A DNA stretch of 64,000 bases from an uncultured Carboxylicivirga sp. Lineage in GTDB: Bacteria; Bacteroidota; Bacteroidia; Bacteroidales; Marinilabiliaceae. Location of the stretch: the NCBI GenBank assembly GCA_947491945.1, contig CANLLN010000015.1, positions 52,375-116,374 of the forward strand, written 5' to 3'. Of this stretch, positions 9,593 to 18,819 are shown one piece after another (the stretch's first letter is position 1; every line of letters begins with the position of its first letter). The notes beneath the pieces were generated by a model that made no database searches, had not been told where the DNA came from, and saw only the letters and a list, made by a program, of their open reading frames with translations. Position numbers and translations under genes: made by a program.

Positions 9593-10081
9593 ATGGACGC
9601 ACAAAATAATACAACAAGCAAAAAGCAATTTTTACTGGATCAGCGCTATCTGGCCATGGCACGCATATGGGCGCAAAACTCCTACTGCAAGCGCCGTCAG
9701 GTAGGTGCCATTATTGTTAAGGACAAAATGATTATCAGTGATGGCTATAACGGTACGCCCTCGGGTTTTGAAAATGAGTGTGAGGATTGTAATAATCAAA
9801 CTAAGTCGTATGTGCTGCACGCCGAGGCCAATGCCATCACCAAGGTAGCACGTTCCAATAATAGCTCCGACGAGTCGACCCTGTACGTTACTGCCTCGCC
9901 CTGCATAGAGTGTTCCAAGCTGATTATTCAGGCCGGTATTAAGCGGGTGGTCTTTGCCGAAAAATACCACAATACCGAAGGACTGGATTTGCTGGAAAGA
10001 GCCAATATTGAAGTGGTGCATATTCAGGATGAACTGATTAGCCTTGAAGATGGTTTAATTATAGGGAGCACACCGAAATAA
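9593..10081 (+). CDS. dCMP deaminase (ComEB family)
   Basis: 162-residue zinc-dependent deaminase that converts dCMP to dUMP for thymidylate synthesis. Zinc and catalytic residues are visible: HAE at 76-78 (His ligand and proton-shuttling Glu) and SPCIEC at 103-107 giving the two Cys ligands. The substrate-side motif SDGYNGTPSGF near 49-59 and the allosteric or second-metal Cys/His pattern NECEDC (61-66) fit dCMP deaminases rather than cytidine deaminases. It is closely spaced between the YfhO-like gene (12 bp) and the S41 protease (33 bp), an order common in Bacteroidota genomes. Confidence 0.93.
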   Translation: MDAQNNTTSKKQFLLDQRYLAMARIWAQNSYCKRRQVGAIIVKDKMIISDGYNGTPSGFENECEDCNNQTKSYVLHAEANAITKVARSNNSSDESTLYVTASPCIECSKLIIQAGIKRVVFAEKYHNTEGLDLLERANIEVVHIQDELISLEDGLIIGSTPK

Positions 10082-10114
10082 GCAAGTAGTTAAGAATTTG
10101 AAAAAACGCATAAC

Positions 10115-11731
10115 ATGATGCAATCAAATACACGCAGACAAATATTTATGCCCTTTCTCTTTGCCCTTCTGGTAGCACTGGGGGTATTTATTGGACGTAA
10201 TTTTATGAGTACGCCAATGGGCAAAGGAAACCCATTGATGATTTATCCGCAGGCCAATAAATTGGATGCCCTGATGAATCTGATTGAAGAGGAGTATGTG
10301 GATACGGTGGATCGACAGGCCATAGAAGAGCGTATTATCCCCGAGATACTGAAGGATCTGGATCCGCACTCGGTGTACATACCTGCCAAAGATCTGAATA
10401 AAGTGAACGAGGAGTTGCAGGGTAATTTTGGGGGTATTGGCGTGCAGTTTAGCATGCAGAATGATACGGTGATGGTGATACAGGTGATTCAGGGAGGACC
10501 GTCTGAGAAAGTAGGTATTCTGCCCGGCGACCGTATTGTGGCAGTTGATGATTCCACTATTGCCGGCATTGACCTGCCCACCGATGAGGTGATGAAGCGC
10601 TTACGCGGTGAGATGGGTACCGAGGTGAAGGTGGGGATTTTACGTCGCCCCAATAAAGACTTGATTGATTTTAACATTACACGCGGTAGCATACCGATCT
10701 ATAGTGTGGATGTAAGCTACATGGTAGATGAAACCACCGGTTATATCAAGGTCGACCGTTTTGCTCAGAATACCTATCAGGAGTTCCTGACGGCGCTGGC
10801 CAAGTTAAAAGCCAATAATTGCCAGAATGTAATCATAGACTTTAGAGGCAACTCGGGTGGATTACTTGATGTAGCCATCCGTTTGTGCAACGAATTTTTG
10901 CCGGCCAAAGACCTGATCGTTTATACCGAAGGGAAAGCACAGCGTCGTCAGAATGTACATGCCAACGGAGCCGGTACCTGTCAGGATACCAAAGTGATTG
11001 TGTTGATCGATGAGTTTTCAGCCTCGGCCAGCGAGATATTTGCCGGTGCTATACAGGATAACGACCGGGGGCTGGTGATTGGGCGCCGTTCCTTTGGTAA
11101 AGGTCTTGTGCAGCAGCAAATTCCATTACCCGATGGTTCAGCACTGCGTCTTACCGTGGCGCGCTATCATACACCCAGCGGACGCTGTATTCAGAAGCCT
11201 TATGACCAGGGTGTGGATGACTACTATGAGGATTTGTACAAGCGCCTTGAGCATGGTGAGTTCTATAATCAGGACAGCATACACTTCGATGATGCGCTGA
11301 AATACACTACCAAAAATGGACGTATCGTCTATGGCGGCGGGGGCATCATGCCCGATATCTTTGTGCCCCGCGATACCTCAATGATCAGTGATTATTTTGT
11401 GCGCTTGCGCATGAATGGTATCATGTATCGTTATGCCCTTGAATATACCGATAACAACCGACAGAAACTGGAAACTTTGAATACTGCGGATGAGATTGAG
11501 AAGTACCTCGATAAGCAAAATTTATTGCCCGATTTCCTTCGTTTTGCCAAAGATAAGGGTGTGAAATTTAATCGTGAGCAATATAACTTGTCGCGCGACC
11601 TGATTGCCATAGAGATTAAGGCCACCATCGCACGTAATATTATAGATAACGAAGGATTCTTTCCCATATTCCATAAGGTGGATGATGTGTTTCAGCGGGC
11701 GGTTAAAGAGGCGGCGCTGATGACAGACTAA
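10115..11731 (+). CDS. C-terminal processing peptidase (S41 family)
   Basis: 538-residue periplasmic serine protease of the CtpA/Prc type. One N-terminal membrane anchor or signal (residues 9-27), a helical segment with the DLDPHSVYIP motif (81-90), a PDZ domain (about 100-185, GGIGVQF and GDRIVAVDD), then the catalytic core. By alignment in my head with E. coli Prc, the Ser/Lys dyad is Ser304 (in FSASASEIF) and Lys329 (in SFGKG), 25 residues apart as in Prc; the oxyanion-side NSGGLL motif is at 246-251. It likely trims or degrades periplasmic proteins. It ends the 7085-11731 run and is followed by a 16-bp-stem hairpin. Confidence 0.94.
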   Translation: MMQSNTRRQIFMPFLFALLVALGVFIGRNFMSTPMGKGNPLMIYPQANKLDALMNLIEEEYVDTVDRQAIEERIIPEILKDLDPHSVYIPAKDLNKVNEELQGNFGGIGVQFSMQNDTVMVIQVIQGGPSEKVGILPGDRIVAVDDSTIAGIDLPTDEVMKRLRGEMGTEVKVGILRRPNKDLIDFNITRGSIPIYSVDVSYMVDETTGYIKVDRFAQNTYQEFLTALAKLKANNCQNVIIDFRGNSGGLLDVAIRLCNEFLPAKDLIVYTEGKAQRRQNVHANGAGTCQDTKVIVLIDEFSASASEIFAGAIQDNDRGLVIGRRSFGKGLVQQQIPLPDGSALRLTVARYHTPSGRCIQKPYDQGVDDYYEDLYKRLEHGEFYNQDSIHFDDALKYTTKNGRIVYGGGGIMPDIFVPRDTSMISDYFVRLRMNGIMYRYALEYTDNNRQKLETLNTADEIEKYLDKQNLLPDFLRFAKDKGVKFNREQYNLSRDLIAIEIKATIARNIIDNEGFFPIFHKVDDVFQRAVKEAALMTD

Positions 11732-11764
11732 GGGTAGGTTTGGGAAGTGCCATTTTAATTTATC

Positions 11765-11824
11765 ATTAAGGAACGGTTCTTTTATCAGCGCCTTGTGCCA
11801 GAGAACCGTTCCTTAATACTTTTA
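11765..11824 (+). terminator. Long perfect hairpin after the S41 protease gene
   Basis: 16-bp perfect inverted repeat (11765-11780 and 11802-11817; core GGAACGGTTCT), 21-nt loop, then ACTTTTA. Works as a terminator candidate; a decayed relative occurs at 33788-33837. Confidence 0.65.
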
Positions 11825-11900
11825 CCGTCGTTTTGGCAGCCATGTGGCTTTAGCACGGTTATTGCGAGTTGATCATGTGTTTGACTAAAAATTATGACTT

Positions 11901-12161
11901 ATGCTAGTTGGTCTTTTTAAAACCATATTCTTTCTAATAACCTTCTATTATCTCTTTAAAATCATTGGTCGTCTACTGCTTCCTTATCTTATGAAGAAAG
12001 GACTGGAACGTATGCAGAGCCAGCAGGGTGGGACTTATTATCAGCAGCGCAGTCGTACCCCCGAAGGTGAAGTGAAAGTGCAAAAAAATGCCCGTCAGAA
12101 GGGGACTAAGATTGTGCCTGAGGAGGAGGGCGAATACGTGGATTTCGAAGAGCTTAATTAA
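11901..12161 (+). CDS. DUF4834 family small membrane protein
   Basis: 86 residues. One hydrophobic span at about 5-30, then a basic, Gln-rich linker (QSQQGGTYYQQRSR) and an acidic C-terminus ending GEYVDFEELN. This layout, including the GEYVDFEE tail, is characteristic of DUF4834, a small family seen across Bacteroidota with no assigned function. It starts at the ATG at 11901 and is separated from the upstream protease gene by a terminator-like hairpin, so it is probably its own transcript. Confidence 0.8.
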   Translation: MLVGLFKTIFFLITFYYLFKIIGRLLLPYLMKKGLERMQSQQGGTYYQQRSRTPEGEVKVQKNARQKGTKIVPEEEGEYVDFEELN

Positions 12162-12297
12162 GCTGTTATTGATTTCGTATTTCAATCGACAGGTAGCCTA
12201 TTTCGTGATACTTTGTGTTTTTCATGTCCTCAGGATAGGGACATATTGGCATGGTTGTTGTTAAAAAACAGCAAATTAACCCAAAAACATCTAAATC

Positions 12298-12978
12298 ATG
12301 AGAATTCTTATTTTTATCCTTTTTAGCCTGGCTACCGGGCTGTGTTATTCACAAGCCGTTATAAGCGGATCGCTTGAAGAACTATGGTGGGATTTTAAAG
12401 GCGAGCAAATTAAAGATGGAAGTCATCAGTATGCCAGCTACAAAGGAAAGCCTTATATATTGGAGACTACAGATGCTGCGATTGTGCTGGATAAAAATAA
12501 AAGGGTAGAAGGCCTAACCATCCGTTACAACGTTTATAATGATCGGATGGAGTTAAAGAACGGAGATGTTTATTATAATATTTCCCTTGATGAACGTGTT
12601 CAGGAAGTTCATCTTGATGACCATCAATTTGCGGTAATGCGCTTCTTAGCGGGTAAAAGCAAAGCGCAGGGGTATTTCGAAACCATACTTAAAGATGAGA
12701 AGTGTAGTTTATTTTTACGGCATAACATGCTATTAAAAGAAGCTGAGCCTGCCAAGCCCTTTCAGGAAGAACGACCGGCAGAATTTAAGCAGCAGGCCGC
12801 AACGTCATTTATCCGATTAAATACCGACTATTTGGTCCCTGTTTATAACAAAAAGGATTTTTTAAACCTGATACCCGATAAGCAGGCACAAGTAGCCCGT
12901 TTCATAAAGAAACAGAAATTGAAATTTCGCAAGCCTGAAAGTGTACGCGAGTTGGTTGAGTACTACAACTCCTTGTAA
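12298..12978 (+). CDS. Secreted hypothetical protein
   Basis: 226 residues with a clear signal peptide (MRILIFILFSLATGLCYS, cut before QAVIS). The mature part is mixed alpha/beta with the blocks YASYKGKPYILET, RYNVYNDRMEL and KNGDVYYNI, repeating a pattern of short beta strands, and a basic C-terminal tail (KKQKLKFRKPESVRELVEYY). I do not recognise a named domain; similar-sized secreted proteins with a Y-x-GxPYxxE strand early on are common in Bacteroidota. Its stop codon abuts the stop codon of the convergent helicase gene with no base between them, so there is no room for a separate terminator. Confidence 0.65.
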   Translation: MRILIFILFSLATGLCYSQAVISGSLEELWWDFKGEQIKDGSHQYASYKGKPYILETTDAAIVLDKNKRVEGLTIRYNVYNDRMELKNGDVYYNISLDERVQEVHLDDHQFAVMRFLAGKSKAQGYFETILKDEKCSLFLRHNMLLKEAEPAKPFQEERPAEFKQQAATSFIRLNTDYLVPVYNKKDFLNLIPDKQAQVARFIKKQKLKFRKPESVRELVEYYNSL

Positions 12979-14229
12979 TTATTTACGTTTTTTCTTGGCA
13001 CGTTTCTTTTTGATGGCCATAAACTCAGCTTCATCCTCCTCGGCCTGACGCATCAGCGTTTTCCAGTCGGCATGCGTTTCAGTTGAGAAATCGATGGTAT
13101 CGGCGTATTCATCATGGTCTATTTCAGTAACATGAATAGGATGGCCGGTATACTTTTCGATGGCCTCAAGCAAGGGTTTCTCTTCCTCGCTGCAAAAGGC
13201 AATAGCAGTTCCTTTTTGTTTACCCCGTCCTGTACGCCCTACTCTGTGAACGTAATTTTCAGGTTGTTCGGGTAAGTCGTAATTTACTACAATATCTACG
13301 TTGGGTATGTCAATGCCACGGGCACTCACATCAGTGGCAATCAGTAGCTTTACTTCTCCATCCTTAAACTGCTGCATAGTGGCATCCCGTTGCTCCTGCG
13401 ATTTGTCGCTGTGAATGCTTACGGCTTCTATTTTTAAGCGTTCCATGGCTTTTAGCACGCGTTCGCAGCGTACTTTGGTGCGTACAAAGGCCAGTATCTT
13501 CTTATCTTCGTTGGCACGAACGATGCGCTCCAGGAAAAAGCGTTTGTCATCCATTTTGATGAAGGCTACCGAATGGTCGATGTTTTTCGCCACCGGGTTT
13601 TTAGGCGATATCTGAATGCGTATGGGACGACGTACCAGCGAATAGGCCAGTTTCTTAATTTTCTGATCGATGGTGGCTGAAAAGAAGAGGGTCTGTCGGT
13701 TCTTAGGCAGGTATTTAATAAGGTCTTGTATGTCTTTATAAAAACCCAGATCCAGCATATGATCTGCTTCATCGAGTACCAGCATTTCTGCATTGTACAC
13801 TTTTACTACGCCCTGATTGATGTAGTCGAACAGGCGTCCGGGAGTAGCAACCAGCACATCGGTACCTTTCTTAAGACGCTCCACTTGTTCTGTTTGGTCG
13901 ACACCGCCGTAGATGGCGGTAAACTTCAAGGCGGTGTTTTTGCCAATCTGCTTGAATACATCGGTGATCTGACGTGCCAGTTCGTGGGTTGGCACCATTA
14001 CAATACAGCGCACGCCGTCGCGATTCTTACGTTTTTTTTGCAGTAGCTGAAGAATAGGAATCACAAAGGCGGCTGATTTGCCGGTACCGGTTTGTGCAAT
14101 GGCCAATACATCTTCTCCTTCGAGTATGGCCGGAATGGCCTTAAACTGTATGTCGGTAGGGCGCTTGTAGCCCAATTGGTCAATGCTTCGGGTTATTTTT
14201 TCGTGTAAACCAAACTCTTCAAATTTCAT
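12979..14229 (-). CDS. DEAD-box RNA helicase
   Basis: 416-residue ATP-dependent RNA helicase of the RhlE/DeaD group. All core motifs are visible in order: Q motif region (FGLHEKI...RPTDIQ, 6-28), motif I AQTGTGKS (45-52), Ib-type PTHELARQ, motif II LVLDEADHMLD, motif III FFSAT, motif V ATDVSARGID and motif VI YVHRVGRTGR. The C-terminal extension is short and ends in a basic tail KKKRAKKKRK, likely non-specific RNA binding. The exact subgroup cannot be fixed by eye, so no gene symbol is given. A perfect -7 element TATCTTTG lies 18 bp upstream of the start codon. Confidence 0.94.
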   Translation of the reverse strand: MKFEEFGLHEKITRSIDQLGYKRPTDIQFKAIPAILEGEDVLAIAQTGTGKSAAFVIPILQLLQKKRKNRDGVRCIVMVPTHELARQITDVFKQIGKNTALKFTAIYGGVDQTEQVERLKKGTDVLVATPGRLFDYINQGVVKVYNAEMLVLDEADHMLDLGFYKDIQDLIKYLPKNRQTLFFSATIDQKIKKLAYSLVRRPIRIQISPKNPVAKNIDHSVAFIKMDDKRFFLERIVRANEDKKILAFVRTKVRCERVLKAMERLKIEAVSIHSDKSQEQRDATMQQFKDGEVKLLIATDVSARGIDIPNVDIVVNYDLPEQPENYVHRVGRTGRGKQKGTAIAFCSEEEKPLLEAIEKYTGHPIHVTEIDHDEYADTIDFSTETHADWKTLMRQAEEDEAEFMAIKKKRAKKKRK

Positions 14230-14246
14230 CTGCTGTGTATTTTTGG

Positions 14247-14254
14247 CAAAGATA
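14247..14254 (-). promoter_or_regulatory. -7 promoter element for the DEAD-box helicase gene
   Basis: TATCTTTG on the minus strand, an exact match to the Bacteroidota TAnnTTTG consensus, 18 bp before the start codon. No TTG was seen at the expected -33 distance, so the upstream element is weak. Confidence 0.5.
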
Positions 14255-14471
14255 CGATTAAATGTAAGAATGATGGCAGTATGAACTCAGCCAATCAGCG
14301 CAAACGCATTTAATCTTTAATAAATCTTTCAGTCCGTTGATAGGCCTCCTAAAATTCAGTTGCAAAAGGAGTTGGAGTGCTCTCTTTTCAAAAGAGGAGT
14401 GCCACGTAGTAGGAAGGAAGATGTTGTTAAATGCATTCAGGCTGTATTGTCCAATACAGAGTTGCTGTGCT

Positions 14472-16298
14472 TTATTGCCCATTGCCCGGCACATAGCGGT
14501 TGATGGTCGAAAGCAGGTCCTCGTAGCCAATGGGTTTGGCAATATAATCATCGCATCCGGCGGCCCGGGATTTTTCTTTTTCTTCGCTCATGGCATAAGC
14601 CGTTTGGGCAATGATCGGAGTATTTTTGCTCAGGTTTTTTATTTCGCGGGTGGCTGTGTAGCCGTCCATCTGTGGCATTTTAATATCCATCAGCACTAGG
14701 TCGATGCCGCTAACGCGCTTAAACACATCCACGGCTTCCTGCCCGTCGCGTGCCCATATGAGGCTGGCATTGGACAGCGCCAGTGCCACTTCAATGTAAC
14801 GGAAGTTATCCTCTTCATCCTCGGCCACCAAAAAGGTTTTTCCCTCCCAGTTATAGTCTCTGTGGTCTGTTGCCTCATCATCCGTCATATCAGCTGTCAG
14901 CGCCAGTCGATGGTAGGGTAGGGTGAAGTAAAATGTGGTACCCACCAAGGGTTCCGACTCCACCCATATATCACCACCCATTAGGGTTACCAGGTGTTTG
15001 GCGATGGACAGACCAATGCCGGTTCCTCCATACAAACGCTCTTTGTCGCTGTTGAATTTCGAAAAGCGTTTGAAAATCTCATTTTCTTTGCCCTTGGGCA
15101 GTCCTATGCCGGTATCTTTTACATAGAAGCGTAAGAACTGATCGTCCTCTTGGGTATAACCAAATTCCACGAAGCCCCTTTCGGTGAATTTAACGGCGTT
15201 GCCTACCAGATTTACCAGTATCTGCCTAAGACGGTGCTCATCGGTGAGGATACGTATGTTTTTATCGCTCACACCTTCTTTCAGGTAAATCTTAAGGTTA
15301 AATATCCCACGGCGTTTGATGTCATCCAGAAACGATTCATACACCTGCATCATAATATTGTGCAGTTTACAGGGTGCGTTCTTAATCTGTAGCTGGCCGC
15401 TGTCTATCTTTGATATATCAATAATATCTTCCACCAGTGTCATCAGGTTCTTGCCGTTGATGCGTATCAGATTAACAAATTCCTCTTTCTCGCCAGGACT
15501 GATATCAGGGTGCGACAGTAGGTTGGAGAAGCCCAGGATAGCGTTCATCGGCGTTCTTATCTCGTGCGACATGTTGGATAGGAATGAGGTCTTCAGCTGA
15601 TCACTCTCCTCGGCTTTCCGCTTTGCCAGTGCCAGGTCTTCGTGCTCACGACGCAGCAAGCGCCTGTATCGCGTCTCTTTTTCCAGGTTGAAAATTAGAC
15701 CCTTCAGTAGGCTTATTAGGGGCAGTAGCGTGAGTAGGGTTATGACCAAAAGTAGCAGTGACGATTGAATGTATTCATCCTGTGAAAGGCTAGTTTTAAA
15801 CGGTAAATGTAGGAAAGGAGCGTAGTGGATGATGCCGATAACCGTAAGGGTGGTTGCGATGATAAGTACCGACATCCAGGCTCTGTTGGGTCCTACCAAA
15901 ATTCCTGACAGCAGGGCATTAGCAATCAAAAAGGCATAGCCCAGTGCTGGGCTGCTTGCCTCCAGTAGTAAATAAGCACCAATGAGGTAAAGGAGAAAAA
16001 GCAGCCACGACACCCTGAATTTTAAAGGAAGGCTGCGCACGGTAGTGACAAAAACAGCTGAGAAAAACAGGATGGAGGCAAAGATGGTATGTACATAAGC
16101 CGCCTGTTTTAGAAAAGACAAGCCGAAATAAAGATAGACAACAAGGCCGATAAACAGAAAGCCCAACGAGAAATAGTGAAATATTCTTTCACGCCAATAG
16201 AGCAGACCATCACCCGAACGCAGGGCGGTGGGACCTAACCTCCTTCGTACAAATACATCTAATTTTCTATATAGCCTTGCCCCGGTAACTTTTCCCAT
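14472..16298 (-). CDS. Membrane hybrid histidine kinase with C-terminal receiver
   Basis: 608 residues. The N-terminal third (about 38-205) is hydrophobic with roughly seven membrane spans and little soluble sensor domain, suggesting sensing within or at the membrane. Then a coiled linker, HisKA with phospho-accepting His245 in SNMSHEIRTP, a HATPase domain (GNAVKF N-box, DTGIGLP, GGTGIGLS), and a receiver (about 485-605) with the acidic cluster AEDEED, phospho-acceptor Asp in LMDIKMP and the conserved Lys in AKP. Intramolecular phosphotransfer is expected. No DNA-binding output domain and no separate regulator gene is adjacent. The neighbouring leftward genes are 185 bp away, so it is likely transcribed on its own. 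Confidence 0.93.
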   Translation of the reverse strand: MGKVTGARLYRKLDVFVRRRLGPTALRSGDGLLYWRERIFHYFSLGFLFIGLVVYLYFGLSFLKQAAYVHTIFASILFFSAVFVTTVRSLPLKFRVSWLLFLLYLIGAYLLLEASSPALGYAFLIANALLSGILVGPNRAWMSVLIIATTLTVIGIIHYAPFLHLPFKTSLSQDEYIQSSLLLLVITLLTLLPLISLLKGLIFNLEKETRYRRLLRREHEDLALAKRKAEESDQLKTSFLSNMSHEIRTPMNAILGFSNLLSHPDISPGEKEEFVNLIRINGKNLMTLVEDIIDISKIDSGQLQIKNAPCKLHNIMMQVYESFLDDIKRRGIFNLKIYLKEGVSDKNIRILTDEHRLRQILVNLVGNAVKFTERGFVEFGYTQEDDQFLRFYVKDTGIGLPKGKENEIFKRFSKFNSDKERLYGGTGIGLSIAKHLVTLMGGDIWVESEPLVGTTFYFTLPYHRLALTADMTDDEATDHRDYNWEGKTFLVAEDEEDNFRYIEVALALSNASLIWARDGQEAVDVFKRVSGIDLVLMDIKMPQMDGYTATREIKNLSKNTPIIAQTAYAMSEEKEKSRAAGCDDYIAKPIGYEDLLSTINRYVPGNGQ

Positions 16299-16427
16299 AA
16301 ATCGCTTAAGGCATTAATGCGTATTGGTTAGTCAATGGTTGATTAACGATTTCATGTTAAAGTTAAATAAATATAATATTTAAGCTATTTATTTTGATGA
16401 AATTTTGCCCTGCCTTTTATCAATGAC

Positions 16428-16442
16428 TGTCAGGGCCTGACA
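16428..16442. repeat. Perfect palindrome TGTCAGGGCCTGACA
   Basis: 15-nt palindrome (odd centre) in the 185-bp gap between the radical SAM gene stop and the histidine kinase start. It could be an operator or the stem of an RNA hairpin; no T-tract follows on either strand. Confidence 0.4.
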
Positions 16443-16483
16443 AACCTTGATTTTGGCATGCGTAGCGGCAGAAGAAGGGGCAA

Positions 16484-17512
16484 TCAGAATAAGTGGGCAC
16501 CTTCCGGACAGTTGCGACACATCGTAATCTTATGTCGATCATTAAGCACTTGTTGTTTAAATGCTATGCTCCTAGGGCTAAACCATAGCGAATGAAGCGT
16601 TTGGTGTTGAAGATTGCCAAAACTGTGTTCCGCATCCTTATCATAACAGCAAGGTGCTAAGCGACCATCCCAGGTTAGGGTGATGGCATGCCATTGACGC
16701 CAGCAGCGGTTGTGGGTGGCTTGTTTCATAATATGCTCTTTGGTATCGGCATAGCGGCTGTATCGGCTATTAGTAGGTGCTTGCAGGGTGCCAAATTCAT
16801 TTAGTTGTGCCGTTTTTATCTCTAGCTTATCAACCCTTAGGGTGCGCGCCAGTTTTTTTATGGCACCTAGCTCATGCTCGTTATGTCTGAATACCAGAAA
16901 CTGCATGACAACAATGGGGTAGGGTGTGCGCGCCGCTTGTCGTGCCCGTATCACATCAATAATACTTTGTTTAACACGATTCAGTTTTCCACCAATGCGG
17001 TATAGTTCATAGCTTTCCTGCGATGCGCCATCTACGGAAAAAATAAGCCGGGTGAGGCGCCCTTCCACCAGCTGACGTGCATTTTCTTTGGTGATGTAGT
17101 GCCCGTTGGTTGAGGTGGAAGTGTAAAGTGCATAGCACGAGGCTTCTTTAATCATCTGTCCAATATGCGGATGCATAAAAGGTTCACCCTGCACATACAG
17201 GTTCAGGTACATCAGCCGGGGTGCCAATTGTTTCAGGGCATGTCGGTAGTCTTGTAGATCCATCATACCTCTTGGGCGCTTGAGTAGGCCGGTACCCGTG
17301 GGGCATTCAGGGCAGTGCAGATTGCAAATACTGGTGGGCTCTATGGCAAAGGCCATGGGGCTTCCGCGCAATACCACCCTTTGTGTAACGAGGCTGTAGA
17401 GGTAAGATAGCACCAACTTCGCCGCATTAACGATGCGACGAAGCTTTAGAGTGCGAAGGATTGCCCAGGCCTCCAACAGCCATGTTCTTATGACTCGCCT
17501 AAGGCTTAACAT
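16484..17512 (-). CDS. Radical SAM/SPASM domain protein
   Basis: 342 residues. After a basic, amphipathic N-terminal stretch (1-45, possibly membrane-associated) comes the core EPTSICNLHCPECPTG with Cys63, Cys67 and Cys70 ligating the 4Fe-4S cluster that reductively cleaves S-adenosylmethionine. A C-terminal SPASM-type region carries further cysteines (GRLAPCCYDKD and MCRNCPEG at the very end) for auxiliary cluster binding. Substrate is unknown; SPASM proteins often modify peptides or sugars. The start codon lies inside the end of the OmpA-like gene (14-bp overlap in another frame), implying translational coupling. Confidence 0.88.
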   Translation of the reverse strand: MLSLRRVIRTWLLEAWAILRTLKLRRIVNAAKLVLSYLYSLVTQRVVLRGSPMAFAIEPTSICNLHCPECPTGTGLLKRPRGMMDLQDYRHALKQLAPRLMYLNLYVQGEPFMHPHIGQMIKEASCYALYTSTSTNGHYITKENARQLVEGRLTRLIFSVDGASQESYELYRIGGKLNRVKQSIIDVIRARQAARTPYPIVVMQFLVFRHNEHELGAIKKLARTLRVDKLEIKTAQLNEFGTLQAPTNSRYSRYADTKEHIMKQATHNRCWRQWHAITLTWDGRLAPCCYDKDAEHSFGNLQHQTLHSLWFSPRSIAFKQQVLNDRHKITMCRNCPEGAHLF

Positions 17513-18518
17513 TTAGTATTTCAAATACTTCTACCCAACGGGGTGTCAGAATGATTTCGGTGCGTCTGTTCTTCTGTAGTGCCATGGCATCGTTGCCCGT
17601 CATGAGGGGCAGGTACTCGCTGCGACCTGCCGCAATAACGCGACTGGCATCAATTTGGCTGTTATTAAGGAGGATGCGCACCACTGAGGTGGCTCTTTTT
17701 ACGCTCAGATCCCAGTTGTCTTTCAAGGCGCCTTGTCCGTTGTAGGGTACTTTATCGGTGTGCCCCTCCACTAGTATGTCAATATCGGTATGTCGTTCCA
17801 GTACGCCGGCAATTTTTTTAAGGGCGTTAACTCCTTGCTGGTTCACTTCGTAACGTCCCGATTGAAAAAGTAGCTTTTCTTCCAACGATACATATAACTT
17901 GCCGTCTTTAGTGTGTACCTGTAGCTCATCATCGGCAAAACCGATAAGGGCATCACTGATGGTTCTTTTCAGGTTTTGCATGGCATCATCTTTCTGAGTG
18001 AGTAGCTGCTCTAACTCAATGAGACGTTTTTTTTGTGCGTCGAGGGTGGCTTGTGCTTGCGACAGCTCAGATCGTGCCTTTTCCAGGCTTTCTTTCTTGT
18101 CATCGAGGGCTTGTTCTGCAGCTATCAGTTCATCTTCGCGTTTCTGCAAATCATTTTGCAGTGCTTGCAGATGCTCCAGTAATCGTCGGTTATCAACATC
18201 GTTCGATGAGGCATTTTTTAGGTTTTGAAGTGCCTCGGAATAGCGGGTATTCATGTCATTATAGCGTTGCTGCAGCCGTCTAAGTTCTTTGTCTAATGAT
18301 GCGGTCTCTTTCTCAAGTGCGGATACCTTATCGCTCATGCGTTTTAGTTTGGCACTTAGTTCTTTGTTTTGAACGCTCAGGCTATTGTTTTCACGGCTGG
18401 TTTTGTTGGCTTCCGCTTTCAGTGTTTCATTTTCTGCTTCCAGTGATTGGTATTGCTTTAACGGGACACAGGCCGCCATCAGGGCAAGGGCTAATAAGCT
18501 ATATAAGACATTTTTCAT
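17499..18518 (-). CDS. OmpA-like lipoprotein with coiled coil
   Basis: The start is placed at 18518, where MKNVLYSLLALALMAAC gives a typical lipoprotein signal with lipobox LMAAC; a longer frame begins at 18575 but would put 19 charged residues before the signal. The mature protein has a long coiled coil (about residues 25-190, heptad Leu with Glu/Lys) and a C-terminal OmpA peptidoglycan-binding domain (LLFQSGRYEVN..., LVEGHTDKVPY, NWDLSVKRATSV, NRRTEIILTP). It should tether the outer membrane to the cell wall. It overlaps the downstream radical SAM gene by 14 bp. Confidence 0.9.
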   Translation of the reverse strand: MKNVLYSLLALALMAACVPLKQYQSLEAENETLKAEANKTSRENNSLSVQNKELSAKLKRMSDKVSALEKETASLDKELRRLQQRYNDMNTRYSEALQNLKNASSNDVDNRRLLEHLQALQNDLQKREDELIAAEQALDDKKESLEKARSELSQAQATLDAQKKRLIELEQLLTQKDDAMQNLKRTISDALIGFADDELQVHTKDGKLYVSLEEKLLFQSGRYEVNQQGVNALKKIAGVLERHTDIDILVEGHTDKVPYNGQGALKDNWDLSVKRATSVVRILLNNSQIDASRVIAAGRSEYLPLMTGNDAMALQKNRRTEIILTPRWVEVFEILNVKP

Positions 18519-18819
18519 ATGATAGTATTTTCTTTCAATTGCCATATGGAACCCCCAATAAAGTTGATCATCCACTTGTGTGTTAGTTTAGATAATCAAA
18601 TTGGCATGGTCGTTTCATATTGTATCGCTTAATTTTATTTCAAAGATTGAAAAAAAAGCTGGATCAACAATGCCCTAGTTCCTTATGAAATGCGAAGGGT
18701 TCCCGTGTCCCTTCAGAAAATCAAATTCGTGCGTACTTATAAGGTCATTCTTATTATCTTTGCTTCGTTTTTAGATTGTACGAAATACATAATTTTAATC
18801 AGCTCATAGAGTTACCAAT
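18519..18819. other. Divergent intergenic region between the OmpA lipoprotein gene and dxs
   Basis: 301 bp carrying the upstream regions of both divergent genes. A -7 element for dxs is listed separately; nothing else was recognised. Confidence 0.4.
18755..18762 (+). promoter_or_regulatory. -7 promoter element for dxs
   Basis: TATCTTTG matches TAnnTTTG exactly and lies 57 bp before the dxs start. The -33 region has only a weak TTCG-like match. Confidence 0.5.

Noticed and set aside
14258..14551. 97-codon minus-strand frame overlapping the end of the membrane hybrid kinase gene
   Set aside because: Runs through the kinase receiver in another frame; composition is not protein-like and there is no start context.
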